DNA of 64,000 nt from Plantago ovata (Eukaryota; Streptophyta; Magnoliopsida; Lamiales; Plantaginaceae), in assembly GCA_028274465.1 (NCBI GenBank), contig CM051458.1:83720085-83784084 (forward strand). Direction: 5' to 3'. A program made the translations under genes and the position numbers. The notes beneath the pieces were generated by a model. It searched no databases and had not been told where the DNA came from. It worked only from the letters and a program-made list of their open reading frames with translations. Positions 21,866 to 33,447 of this stretch are shown here, piece by piece; within the stretch, counting starts at the first letter, position 1, and the number at the start of each line of letters is the position of its first letter.

Positions 21866-22936
21866 TTAATTTAATTAAAAAAACGCAACCACAAGATATA
21901 TTCCGACTCCAATCGAGATTTGTTCCTTTCGATTTTTTTTTTAAGAAATATAAATATCCCTCAAAGTCGAATTAGATGCCACCCATTATTAAGCTGAATA
22001 ATCAATAATTATAACGGAACACATACACATATTTTGTATAACTTTTCAATTCATGAACTTAAAATAAAGTGCTACTACCACATAATCACAATCTTCATAA
22101 TACTTTTAGTATCTATCACTCCAAAATAGACAATCCGTATTATAAATTTAAAAAAGATATATACAAAAGAAAAATTAAAAATTAAAAAGAAATGCTGCAA
22201 TTGTATAGGAGCAGCCTAGTAGCAGCCCGTTCCTATTGGTTGTTGTTGTTCAAATTTTGTTTTTTCTCGATAGCATTTCGGGCGAAATTTTGATGCAAAA
22301 ACTAAAAGTAAATTTATAATTTTAACTAATAAAGTTAATAATTAACAAAGATATTTCATAATCTCTAAAATTCGACTATTTTAGTTTAAGTGGCCATTTC
22401 ATATTAATAATTTATATTAAGGAGAGTGTTTATTTTTGGTGAGTTTGGGGTAAAGTAGAATTAATGAATTTATTATATTTGCAATTGTCTGTGGTTATTT
22501 GTATGAATTTAATAAATTCGGTATTCATTTGTGATTACTATTTGTAAAATAAGATTTTTTTTTGCAAATTACAAATAAATTTCCAGCATTTTAGTAAAAA
22601 TGCTACGACATTTAACAACCCCTTAGCATGAGATATGTGAGTAGCTTTTCTGTTTCGAACGAATTATGGAATTAGCTAGAGAATTTTTTATGTACTAACA
22701 TGTTGAACGCTACTTATCCGAGGCTTACTATAAGCTAAGGACTTTTGTAGTTACCATTTGGTTACTATACTTACTACTTTCCTCTTTAAAAAAAGAAAGA
22801 AAAAAAAAATAACGACAAAACTTTAAATTCCACTATTCCATCATTATATAACTTTGAGTTAATCTCAAGCATTCTCATCATGTATCTTATTTCTTACCTC
22901 TTCTGATATGTTGGGATCATATTTTGGTGTTTACCA
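21866..22936. repeat. Intergenic DNA with dispersed repeat copy 3
   Basis: At about 22390-22622 lies the third copy of the unnamed repeat (GGCCATTTCATATTAA to GCTACGACATTTAACAACCC). A GCAGC-rich phrase at about 22194-22240 resembles the GCAGCAGG block before copy 2, so copies 2 and 3 may share more than the tail. No gene is recognised. Confidence 0.5.
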
Positions 22937-23547
22937 TTGTATTGTGGGTCATTTGCGAGTCAAGGAATCGGGTGCTATTTAAAAAGGAGTTGGTTTCTCT
23001 ACAATCTACATGCCATTCGAATTAGAGTTCTTAAACTGATTCGTGAAAATGGAACCCTTGCTCAACACCAGGTCATTACTCATAGAATTGTTAGTTGTGC
23101 ATGGGTTAATACACCTCCTTCTTATTTGATTTTGCACTCTGATGGTTCAGTCATGGGGAATTATGGTAAGGTTGGTCTTGGGTGTATAATTCGAAATCAT
23201 GCAAGCCAGTTTATACGAGCTGCTTATGCTTCTCTTGATGTTGTGTCAACTAATATGGTTGAACTTCTTGCACTCAATACTGGTCTCTTGTTAGCTCTGC
23301 AAATTGGAGCTACTCGTTTGGAAGTAAGAAGTGACTCTATGTATGTTTTGTCCTTGTTATCCAGGCCAGCAGCAGCCGAGTGGCGCCACAAGCTAGTGGT
23401 GGAGGAAATTCAGAAGAGGATGAAGAAGTTCCAAGTGGTGGCAGTCACGTTCGTGAACCGGGAGTGTAACTCCGTGGCTGATGCTTTAGCTAAGATGGGT
23501 TCTCAAGCTGACCATTTTCCAATTGGCAGCAATCTCCCGGCGTTTTC

Positions 23548-24356
23548 TGTAAGAATGTGAATCGATGCCTTCTCATTAATCACCAAGGATATATATATAT
23601 ACAACGAAATCCACTATTCTAGGCTATATTCTAGGACAGATATACATTCGTAATACATTCCTATCTCTACATTGTCCTATGTAACTCCTATGTTCTAACA
23701 CTCCCCCGCAGTCGAAACGGGAGGCGGACGAACATTGAGACTGGAACGAAAGTCTTCAAACAAGACCAAAGGCAACCCCTTACTCGTATCATCTGAAAGC
23801 GGCGTCGACGATATTGGAGATAGGGATGGCAATGGGCCGGGCCGGGCTTTCAGAGGCCCGGTCGGGCCCGAGGTCACTAGCACAAAGCCCAGGCCCGGCC
23901 CATGGCCCGGGTCGGGCCTGAACAATAGGCCCAAGCCCGGGCCCGTCATGGGCCGGGCCGGGCTCGGGCCGGGCCTAAGGTTTTTTTTAAAAAAAATCTT
24001 TTTTTTTTTTTTCAAATATTTAGTTATCAAAATGTCTTTTTTTTTTTCAAATTTTTATTTATGTAGTGTAGTATTAGTTGAGTGATGAATCTATTTAATA
24101 GATATATTTTTGCTTGATATCAAATATTTTGATATCACCTTATATCATTTGAAATTTATCATGAACTTCCTTATTTAACATATTCAAATTCGTTAATATT
24201 AAATTACTTAATAAATTATATAAATATACAAAAAATATAATATATAAAATGATTGTATATCACTTGAAATCTTATATGTATAGAAAAGTATTACAAATGT
24301 GTAAAGTACAACATCATTTAATAATATAAGTGTATAAATATTATAAATTCAATAGT

Positions 24357-24418
<62 letters not shown>

Positions 24419-25376
24419 AAACATAAATCTTATATATAATCACGGGCCGGGCCGGGCCCACGGGCCAAGATGTTAGGCCCGGGTCCGGGCCCATGGGCCT
24501 AGCTATAAGCCCAAGCCCGGCCCATGGGCTTCTCTTGGCCGGGCCTGGGCCCGGTATATCGGGCCGGGCCCGGGTCGGGCCCGGACCGGGTAGCCCAAAT
24601 TGCCATCCCTAATTGGAGATCGATCCGTGACTGGTTGTCCTTCGGGCTTAGGTCGTCGCGACGGTTGTGTTCTCTTTTTCTTTATAGTGATTTTAGGACC
24701 CTCTAATTTGGGGACCCTTGATTGATCCATACTGACAAACCAAACCAAACCGGGACGACCGAATTCTAACACCAAAAGCTGCACTCGTGCCAACTAAAGG
24801 TTAAGGCGCGTTAAAGTCCCTCACGTAACCCGCAACGCGTGAAGATCTCTCCGAAGACGAAAACCAGGCTGCGGAAGAACAGAAGAGAGGAAATCGAGAT
24901 TTGGGGGAAAGAGGAAGAGGCGAAATAATTGATGGGTGGGTGGAAAATAGATAGAAAAATCAAAGTAATAGTAATACGTATAAGAAGCGTTGTTGAGAGA
25001 GACAAGGGAAAGAGAGAGGAAAGAAATAAGGGGGTGTTTGGATGGGGAGAAGAGTTAGGGTTAGGAGAGGAGATAGATGATCGATTCTTTGTCAGAGGTG
25101 GAGGAGGTAGCGGCGCCAGTCATGGTGGTCAGCCGAAGAAGAAGGAGACGGATATAGGGAAGAACGAGAAGTCAGGGTAGGCGGAAGCGTAGGTCGTAAC
25201 CTAGTTTGATACCATGTAAGAATGTGAATCGATGCCTTCACATTAGTCACCAAGGATATATATATACAACGAAATCCACTATTCTAGGCTATATTCTAGG
25301 ACAGATAGACATTCGTAATACATTCCTAATACATTCTTATCTCTACATTGTCCTATGTAACTTCTATGTTCTAACA
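23548..25376 (-). mobile_element. Non-autonomous copia-like LTR element, full length, inside the LINE
   Basis: Direct repeats at 23548-23700 and 25215-25376 both start TGTAAGAATGTGAATCGATG and end GTTCTAACA, and TTTTC flanks the element on both sides. On the minus strand, TGGTATCAAAC next to the 25.2-kb repeat resembles the plant initiator-Met tRNA primer site, and CTGCGGGGGAG next to the 23.7-kb repeat is a polypurine tract, which sets the orientation. Just inside the primer site a short frame begins MTGAATSSTSDKE, in the style of copia gag N-termini. No pol is present. The two repeats differ by roughly five substitutions plus small indels, suggesting a fairly young insertion. It is structurally complete but has no enzymes of its own. 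Confidence 0.85.
23821..24611. mobile_element. Non-autonomous hAT (Ac-like) element with GGGCC-rich ends, copy 1
   Basis: TIRs TAGGGATGGCAAT and ATTGCCATCCCTA are flanked by the exact 8-bp repeat ATTGGAGA (23813-23820 and 24612-24619). TAGGGATG termini with 8-bp duplications are the Ac-type hAT signature. About 150 bp at each end is dense in GGGCCGGGC/CCCGGCCC motifs, while the middle is AT-rich with a mixed TA and TG microsatellite (about 24358-24418). The subterminal motifs probably bind transposase. It lies inside the copia-like element. Apparent proline/glycine-rich frames are by-products of the GC repeats. Confidence 0.92.
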
Positions 25377-25555
25377 TTTTCATCTTCGTTTAATTAACTG
25401 TTTGTGTATGATGTTTGTCCGCTTTGGTTAAGGGACGTTGTAGATAGGGACATGTCCCTTGTTCAGTCTTGTGTTGTGTTGTGTCTTCAGTTAATAACAC
25501 TTCTGTAACATTTTCCGCTTAAGTTAATGAAGTGTTATTTAAAACAAATAAAAAA

Positions 25556-27650
25556 TTGAGTTTTGAATTAAAGTTCAAGTGTTCAATTGACCAAAAATGA
25601 ACCGCCTCACAATTCATGCCCCGGCCTTAGCCCCTTAAGGTTAACTTGGTGAAATGGGCCTCAATCAGCCCACGCTTCATGCTCTAACCACCAAATTTGG
25701 GCCTAATTTCTCGTTAAAAGGTTGGAAATGTTGGGCTGGTGGTTTCTCTGGAGAGTGTGAAAGAGTTCCGACTTCCCATAGTCTGCATTTCACAATCTAA
25801 AATTTAATTTTTAACACAATCCAAACAATACCAGAAAATGATGTCCCAAGAAGATAAAATTTAATTTTTAACTAGCAAAGAGTTCCTACTTCTTACCGTT
25901 CACACATAAAAAAGTACAAATATTCAAAATTCCGACTAAATTGAAGAAGTCAAACAATTGATCCTATCCTGTTAACCCTGTTACTAATACAGTATATATG
26001 TTCAGTCCATTTGGCGAAATTGTAAATTAATATAAATGTTAATATTTCACACCTTGAATTTTTTTATTATTATATGTTTTTTTTAAAGAACTGAGATTCT
26101 ATCACAGTCAAATCATCAATACAATAATTCGGTTGATAAACCATTCTTTCTCAATGCTTTACGATATGGTCAAGTTTGATGACCTAACTTATCTTAAGTA
26201 AGTACTAGTACTAATAATGAAGTACTTCGTGCATGATCCTAATCTACTAATCTGAGGGACCTGATTTGTACCAGAATGATGATTATGTCATACCTAGAGA
26301 CATTATTCATTGTACTTAAGTTACAAGTAATTATAAAATATTGTAAAAGGTTGTTGATTGATTTGTTTATATGATTGTGGTAAAAGGAAGACTACTAAAC
26401 CTTGTCCCTGAACTCGTGCAGGGAAACTCAATCCCAAGATCTTGTCACATGCCAATAACTATTTTTAATACTAGTACTAGGGTTGGTGATAATATATCCT
26501 CTTCCTCTCCTAGACCTAGTCCAATGCGTGCGAATATTCGGTAATTGCGTCCAATTTATAACTATTACTCATTACTAGCATAGTTTCTAAAGATTGGCAA
26601 GCATATGATTACTGTATTATTCAATTGCCTAAGCTATCTACTTGCATGTGACATGAGCTTTGAAGAACTCGACTTGGTTGGAGAACCATGCATGAAACCG
26701 ATGTGTTCAATACTCTATTTTCTCAAGAAAAACATTGAGCCAAACAATGTAAATCACAACACTTTGGTGTTGGCAAATGAAAGGATTGTGTATGTAAATC
26801 ACAACACTTCGGTGAGAATTGTATTGACCTTTAAATAGAGGAGAAAAAAAATACAATAGAGATGAGTATATATACGAATACAATACAAGATCTTATCAAT
26901 AATAAACTAGGAGTAGATTCCTAATTAGATCTTGGAGTCTTCTAGACTAACAATAGGAATGTTTAAATATTTGAATGGAGCTAGCTAAATTTCATAACTC
27001 TTCCGGCCTAGCTTTGAGTTATTATGTGTGAGTGGACCAAAATACTTCGGGGATTATATTCAAAATCTTAACGTGCTAGTTTCTCATTTGAGTATTTTAG
27101 TACAAGTAGAAAACATGATAAGAGAAGCACCATCTTACATCTAGGAAAGATTAATCTAATGTGGTTTTAGAAACCTGCGGGCAAATTTCCAAATTGAGTT
27201 TGAATGAGTCAGAAGGTGAGCTTTTTGTCATCTTTAGGTCGCCAAGCCAACAATCTTGATATTTGTGTGCAAGTATTTCGCAAAGTTCCCATTTTCCAAA
27301 GTCATTGCCTTTGTCTAATCTTTACCATTGCTCCCGGTACTAATGTACTCTGTGGCATGTAGTTTTAAGGAGTTGGTCGTTGTTGCAAGGCATGAGTGTT
27401 TTCAAATTCCAACAAGATAGTAGTAGTAAGAAGAATAAACAAATACTAGTAGTTGGAAATTGATCCAAATGGTCAGCCTAAGCCTAATTCTCCGGGCTTG
27501 ATTTAATCCAGGTTAGCATCGGAAATAAAGCTACCTGCACTTAATTTTATACTACTGCTACTCGAACATGATAATGCAATGCAACGACCTTGAAAATGTA
27601 ACCTTATCTTTTCACGACCCATGTGGCAACTATGGTTAAGTTGTTGAGAG
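25556..27650. other. Intergenic DNA, nothing firmly recognised
   Basis: No protein-like frame or transposon ends were found. A frame at 26605-26838 has no family character and includes a short duplicated phrase (GTAAATCACAACACTT). An AT-rich run near 26060-26090 may be the tail of an antisense retroposon. Confidence 0.5.
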
Positions 27651-27826
27651 TTTTTTTATACTATTATAATTACAATGTTTGGAATACAAATTTATATCAA
27701 TAAATTACTAATCAACCTCATTTCAATAATCTCTATACAGAGCAGATAATCACCCATTTCGGGGATCGAACCCGTGACCACTTGGTTACGGGGTGTCTCA
27801 GCTTGCCACTCGGCTACAAACGCTTT
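27651..27826 (-). mobile_element. tRNA-derived SINE, family 3
   Basis: Minus strand: A box TAGCCGAGTGGCAAGCTGAG, B box GGGTTCGATCCCC, then an unrelated AT-rich body ending in an A-run at about 27653. The head retains better tRNA likeness than the other SINEs here. The A-tail and non-tRNA body argue against a tRNA gene. No clear target duplication was seen. Confidence 0.75.
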
Positions 27827-29476
27827 GACTGTATTACATTACATTTACAAACCCCGTTAAAACAATTCGCATTATTGTCTTTTGCATTAGATTTTAGGCT
27901 AAAGGTAACAGATTGAGTCACTATTTTAGCTCTCATGTGTCTTTTAACTTTGATTGTTTTTTGTTTTTCATATTTGTTGAGGATTTATATGTTGACCAAC
28001 AATGTTGCCAACATTTAATTGCAAAAAATATAGACACTTTGTTTGTTTTTCTGTTTATTTGTGTTTTGCATTTTGATATCCTAACTCTTGTTTAACTCTC
28101 ATTGCTTCCACCCAATCCTCACTATTTAATGAAGGTGTGGGGATTTTGAACTTGACTCAAATCCGTGAGTTAGTAGTTCGTCATGATCCGCGCGAACATA
28201 GCGGCCTCCTGGCAAAGCTAGTGCGGAAAGGGAGGTTTGGTCGTCTTTAACAACAGAAGAACTAGGGTTGTTCATGGTTGAACATAGAAAGAGAGAATTC
28301 AAAGAGAAACAAGAGATTCCGGGAAATAATGTTTATTCATCAAAAGTAAAGTACATGGAAACGTAAAGATACTAACATGCTTATATATATACTAGTAATC
28401 CGGACACATTCCTAGGTTATTAGAGTTCTAAGCGGAAAAAAAAATATAAAAGTAAACCGTAAACTACTCGACTTAATTAATCTCTACGGATAAGGTTCCT
28501 TATTCTAATCAATACCTGATTAGTGTGAATAGTAAATACTAATCCATAAATACTGGCAATCCTGATTAAATAAAACTCTTGAATAGGAAGGTTATCGGGA
28601 ACTCTTTAGCTAAAACCGAAGGTAACTTAAGACGAATTCTTAAGAAATCTGGGCTGCAATGAGGGGCAAAGCCAGTCTACCATCCACCGGCGCATGCCCA
28701 ATGAAGACAACTCCTTTCTATTCGCAACCGCAGAAAGAGAAAAAAAACCTCGAAAAATGGCAAATGAATGAAATTATATTCTCTTACTTTACTTCTTCTT
28801 ATCGACCTCCCGCGCCTGGAGATTTCTAATGGATTACAAATTAGCCACGACCCACGTGTGTAGGAATGAATTCCTACAAAAGGTTACTTGTGACACCTTA
28901 TTAAGTCATGTTTCATGCCAAAATTTATCCTTCAAAGTAATATTTGAATTATTGAGAACCAAAACGTTATTAATTAAATTTATCTTAAAAAGTAGTCAAA
29001 TGAAAATCGTACTTTGGTCGTTAGGTCTTTTTCTAAAGGTGGGTATATCATGAGAGTTAGTCTAACTTGGGAGTGTAAAGGACTATAAATTTACGTTTAA
29101 CAACCGTTTGAGATTTTAGTATAATAAATTCGTAACTTGTCCCCACAATCTCGATCTATATATAATATAATTAAGGGCGCTAAGGCTTTTTTTTTTCTTA
29201 ACAACCACAAATTTTATTAATAAAAACAAATTTGCAATGGAAGGAGAGTATTAGAATTACTCTTAGAAATACAATAATAAAAACAGTACATCATTGAAGT
29301 CAAACAAATTATATTTACTATTTTAGTAATATATAAATTATATAAACTACTATAAAAATCACATTTATACTATTAATATCTTTTTTATTTCTCTAGAAGT
29401 ATTTTATATTATTATAGGTTCCTTATCTATCTTCTTTTAGTGTAACTTTTTTTTTTAAACGGTAAAAATGTACTTA
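27827..29476. other. Intergenic DNA with possible LTR-type remnant
   Basis: From about 28130 to 28830 the base composition and phrases (a GC-richer start, then AGAGAGAATTCAAAGAG and TGTTTATTCATC) resemble an old antisense LTR. No matched ends or second copy are in the window. A T-run with AACAACCACAAATTTTATTAA at about 29190 looks like the tail of an antisense LINE. No gene is seen. Confidence 0.35.
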
Positions 29477-29726
29477 CTCCGGTAATTTGTAAGAGCCACA
29501 TTTCAGTTTATTGACTTTTTTGATGTACGATTTGACCTTAAATTAATCATAATTCATCATGAAAAAATAATTCTAAAAGTTCTATTATGAAAGTACACGT
29601 CTTATATTTTTATAATATAATTTTAAAATTATTTTTTCACAACAAATTATGATAAATTTAAGGTAAAACCGAATATCGAAAAAGTCAACAAAATAAAGTG
29701 GAATTTTACAAGTTGCCGGAGGAAAT
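29477..29726. mobile_element. Stowaway-type MITE, whole
   Basis: TIR CTCCGGTAATTTGTAAGAG at the left mirrors CTTGTAAAATTCC / GTTGCCGGAGG at the right, and both lead inward through TTGACTTTTTTGAT or its complement. TA precedes the left end. The inner TTCTAAAAGTTCTATTATGA block is also present in the broken copy at 3.8-4.5 kb. This copy is uninterrupted, so it shows what was split there. Confidence 0.8.
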
Positions 29727-30357
29727 ATTAATTAAGCATAATTACAAGTAAAAGGTTGTACACCTTTTAGAAGTACAACAAAATCGAAACCTTTAGTATA
29801 TGCATCATAGAGTTAATTTTGACCACCTTCATCCTATAATATATCTAATAACAATATTATTACCTTCAATATTTTTTTAAATATACTATATTATTATATT
29901 GTCACATGTTACAGATCATTATTTTTCGATACTAACCCATGGGTCGGAAGAGTGAAGACATAGGTATTAGGCAAGTGCGTGTTTACTTTATTATTAGGTG
30001 TTACCATCGACTTCTCTCTTTCTTAGGGGCTGGTCTTTGATTGGGGCCTAGGGTAACCCTTGATCAGTTCTGGTGAGTTTATAAAGTGTAATACTCAAGT
30101 AAAAATAGTATTCATGTGGTAATAACTAATAAGGTTATTTACGGGGTTGATTCCACATTTTATATTTGTACCATGCAAGTTTCATGACTACCCTTCAAAT
30201 TTTACGTCACTTGTTCCTTGTGGTCATAGAGAGTGGGGGAGGGAGGTTATTGGTTAGTATGGAATTAATGGTTGTCGTTTGTCTTTTGTTCTGGAAAGAT
30301 ATTGCAACTCTATTGCCAGAAATTTATGTGAAGAAATGCTGTTTCACTTGTCTAATA
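29727..30357. other. Intergenic DNA, nothing recognised
   Basis: AT-rich sequence without coding or repeat-end signals. A frame at 30166-30429 runs into the next MITE and has no protein character. Confidence 0.5.
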
Positions 30358-30618
30358 CTCCATACGTCCCAGAGATCTTTACCCATTAGGGTTGAGCACA
30401 GTTTAAGAAGAAACAATAAAGTAGTATAAAGTTAGTGGGGTATGTTAATTTTTTAATTGAAATGGAGTTGTTAAACTATAAAGTAGTGGTAAAGCTGTAA
30501 TAAAGTGTATGAAATAATGATTTTAATGTGTGGGGTAGCTTCTATTTTAGGAAATGGGTAAAATTTTGTGGGACACCTGAAAATGAAAATTGAGTAAAGT
30601 TTTGTGAGGCGGAGGGAG
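30358..30618. mobile_element. Stowaway MITE
   Basis: It starts CTCCATACGTCCCAGAGATC after TA and ends GCGGAGGGAG before TA (30619-30620). TIRs run on through TTTACCCATT/AGTAAAG-like blocks. The element is 261 bp and non-coding. It is distinct in interior from the copies at 29.5 and 50.2 kb. Confidence 0.8.
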
Positions 30619-30633
30619 TATGTGGGAAGAAGT

Positions 30634-30720
30634 CTGATTGGTTCAGTTGGTTCAATTCTTAAGTTTTGTGCGGTCGTAGTAAAGGATTCGACTCCAATAA
30701 CAACACCAAACATACCCCTT
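30634..30720 (+). mobile_element. Possible tRNA-derived SINE head
   Basis: TGGTTCAGTTGGTTCAATT and GGATTCGACTCC are spaced like Pol III A and B boxes. A related minus-strand pair occurs at about 38380-38475. The body and tail are not resolved, so this is tentative. Confidence 0.35.
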
Positions 30721-31431
30721 AAAAATCATACAGAATATTTTCAATAAAATCAATTAGTTCATCAAGTATCAATCTAAATTACCTTTTGCAAATGTTTTAT
30801 TTAGAGAGTAATTTTGATATGATTTTATTAAAAGTTAATAAAATGTGTTGGAATATTTTCATGAAAAGCAATTTAAAATTACAAAAAAAAAAAGTTGTAG
30901 TGTACGCTAAAATCAATTAAAACATTTATTTTTACAGAAAATTACATAAAAGAACCACTCTAGAGCACCTAATTGCTAAAACAACCACTTTAAAAAACAT
31001 CTTACAAAAAATGTCATTCTATTTTTTGGTGCCCTAAAATACAAGTAGTCTTACAAAAAAGGTCATTCTATTTTTTGGTGCCCTAGAATCTAATCAAGTA
31101 GTCTCCAAAATACATCTTGGAGGAAGAAGGGAAAGTGAGTTTTCCGACTGATTTGGTGTTCTCGCTATAAATTCTATTTTCGGTTTTGATCTTTTTGTTT
31201 ATTTGTGCTTTTTTCTCCAATATAATACACCAATAAATTTCAGATTTGTGGTCATATAGTGTTAATTTGTGTGTCTGGTTTCCCACCGATTTGTACTTAT
31301 TGATTTGATTCTATGTTTCGTTGTTGATTTTTTCTTTTTCTTTTCTATATCGATTATCGAACACACTTTTCCAGATTTCTAGTTTGTAAATGTCTTCTTT
31401 GCCGGTTGAATAATTTGCTTGCTGGTTTTGT
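30721..31431. repeat. Intergenic DNA with a short tandem duplication
   Basis: A phrase of about 40 bp (TTACAAAAAA-GTCATTCTATTTTTTGGTGCCCTA) occurs twice, at about 31003-31040 and 31050-31088. The remainder is AT-rich without coding character. Confidence 0.6.
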
Positions 31432-33012
31432 TTAGTTATTGGACCATTTTGTTGCTCAAACTAGCACTTATGATGTTGAAAAGTAATGAAACTAGCATTT
31501 TTCCGTTGAAACTAGCCGTTGTGATGCTGAAACTAATGAAACTAGCATTTGCGTTGATGAAACTAGCTTTTTTGTTGCTGAAACCAGCACTTATGATGGT
31601 CAAACTATTGAAACTAGCACTTATGATGCTGAAAACTAATGAAACTAGTATTTTGTCGTTGAAACTAGCATTTGTGTTGCCGAAACTAATTAAACTAGCA
31701 TCAATCTAATGAACTAACATTTTGTGTTCACTTGTGATGCTGAAACTAATGAAACTAGCATTCGTGTTTGCCGAAACTAATAAAACTAGCACTTGTATTG
31801 AAACTAGCATTTTGTTGCTGAAACTAGCTTTTTGTTGCTGAAACTAGCACTTATGATGCTGAAACCTAAAGAAACTAGCATTTTGTCGTTGAAACTAGAA
31901 GTTGTGATGCTGAAAATAACGCAAATAGCTTTTTGACTTGCCAAAATTAATGAAACTAGAATTTTTTTTGCCGAAACTGGCATTTTTTTGTTGAAACTAG
32001 CACTCATGATGTTGAAACTAATAAAATTAACTTTTTGTTGTTGAAAACTAACAGTTGTGATGTTGAAACTAAGGAAACTAGTATTTTGTTGATGAAACTA
32101 GCAATTATGATAGTGAAATTAATGAAAGTAGCATTTTTGTTGATGAAACTAGCAATTATGATGGTGAGACTAATGAAACTAGCATTTTTGTTGATGAAAC
32201 TAGCAATTATGATGGTGAAACTAATGAAACTAGCATTTTTGTTGATGAAACTAGTATTTGTGTTGTTGAAACTAATAAAACTAACATTTTTGTAGTTGCA
32301 TTAATAAAACTAACAATGGAGTGATGATGTAACTAGCATTTTTGTTAATGAAACTAGCATCAAACTATTGAAACTAGCACTTATAATATTGAAAACTAAT
32401 GAAACTAGTATTTTGTCGTTGAAACTAGCAGTTGTGATGCTGAAACTAATGAAACTAACATTTGTGTTGATGAAACTAGCTTTTTTTGTTGCTGAAACCA
32501 ACAATTATGATGCTCAAATGATTGAAACTAGCATTTATTATGCTGAAAACTAATGAAACTAGCATTTTGCTGTTGAAACTAGCACTTGTGATGATGAAAC
32601 TAATGAAACTAGCATTTGTGCTGATGAAACTAGCTTTTTTGTTGCGGAAACCAGCACTTATAATGTTCAAACTATTGAAAATATCATTTTTGTTGTTGAA
32701 ACTAATGAAATTATTATTGTATGATGTTGAAACCAGCATTAACACTTAGTTTCATATAGTTTCAACTAGTTTATGAAACTAGCTTTTTGTCTGAAACTAG
32801 TTTATGAAACTAGATTTTATGTGTTGAAACTAATATGAAACTAGCATTTGTGTTGCTGAAACTAGCACACGTGATGCTAACACTAATGAAACTAGCATTT
32901 TGTGTTGATGAAACTAACACTTGTGATGCTCAAACTAGCATTTGCGTTGCCGAAACTAATGAAACTAACATTTATGTTGTTGAAACTAGCATTTTTGTTG
33001 CTGAAACTAGCA
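31432..33012. repeat. Minisatellite of GAAACTA units, about 1.6 kb
   Basis: GAAACTA(G/A) recurs roughly every 9, 18, 21 or 24 bp. At 32090-32270 a higher-order unit of 51 bp (21+9+21) repeats almost exactly. Spacings are mostly multiples of three, so several frames stay open for tens of codons, with peptides such as MKLAFLLMKLAIMMVKL or ETSIFVDETSNYDGETNE depending on frame. I read this as a tandem repeat and not a gene: there is no start context, no non-repeat flanking protein and several interrupting stops. It ends about 400 bp before the HSP70 start. Confidence 0.85.
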
Positions 33013-33180
33013 AATAAACATATCAAATTATATATAATAAATAGTACACACATTTATCACCAAATAAATATATATTTATATATTTTTATGTACATTTAGT
33101 AAAGTAATTAAAGTGGTGGGGTTATTTTGTAAATATATCTAAAAAGAACCCCTAATATCCAAACCCATTCATACCCTTGC

Positions 33181-33447
33181 CGTCATTTGAGGGATTTGAC
33201 TCATTTCATTTTCTCCTCCACGGAAGCAGAACTCTCCAGTTCTTTCCAATTCTTCTCGAACCACCTCCATCTCTCCACCTCCTTCCTCCGCAATGTATAT
33301 AACCACCATTCCCCACATTCTCCACCATCATCAAACACGAAACCAAACAAATCACAGAAAGCTCTCTGAAACGTTTTCAATCACCACACACACGAAACAC
33401 CTAGCACTAGTTTTCAACCAAATTCTCAGTTCAATCAATTTCGAGAA
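33181..33447 (+). promoter_or_regulatory. Heat-shock-type promoter and 5' leader of the HSP70 fragment
   Basis: A TATA box (TATATAA) is at 33296-33302. Upstream are GAA/TTC modules: GGAAGCAGAAC at about 33222-33232 and TTCTCGAA at 33253-33260, the minimal inverted heat-shock element pair, with CCAAT at 33246-33250. The 5' leader (about 33330-33447) is A- and C-rich with few T, as in plant heat-shock leaders. The arrangement matches a heat-inducible HSP70. The ATG is at 33448 in the context GAGAAATGAC. Confidence 0.65.

Larger units (their letters stand above)
22937..25555 (+). mobile_element. LINE 3' part with RNase H domain, opened by an LTR element
   Basis: A 203-codon frame at 22937-23547 encodes a plant L1-type RNase H domain. 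LILHSDGSVM carries the first Asp, MVELLALNTGLL the Glu, LEVRSDSMYVL the second Asp and FVNRECNSVADALAKMG the end. The frame is interrupted at 23548 by an LTR element and resumes at 25377 after a repeated TTTTC, ending in SSFN and a stop at 25395-25397. A 3' UTR with TTAATGAAGTGTTATTT and an A-rich tail follows (to about 25555). RNase H degrades RNA of the RNA-DNA hybrid during LINE copying. The upstream endonuclease and RT are missing, so this is a 5'-truncated copy. Its domain shows no internal break other than the insertion. Confidence 0.85.

Noticed and set aside
21866-21869. piggyBac-type TTAA insertion
   Set aside because: Only one of two copies has TTAA on both sides and the ends do not match piggyBac termini. 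In AT-rich DNA the match can be chance.
23695-24793. Pro/Gly-rich proteins on both strands
   Set aside because: The frames are by-products of GGGCCGGGC repeats at the hAT ends. The same artefact recurs at 35.6-35.8 kb.
27740-27826. tRNA gene
   Set aside because: Good A and B boxes, but they are followed by a long unrelated AT-rich body with an A-tail, so it is a SINE head. The same applies at 10.4, 41.8 and 42.3 kb.
31419-33099. Many overlapping open frames on both strands with MKLAF-like or SASFN-like repeats, and a repeat-spacer look suggestive of CRISPR
   Set aside because: They are the six readings of one minisatellite with three-base-step spacing. Spacers are not unique, the genome is a plant nuclear one, and no flanking protein sequence exists.
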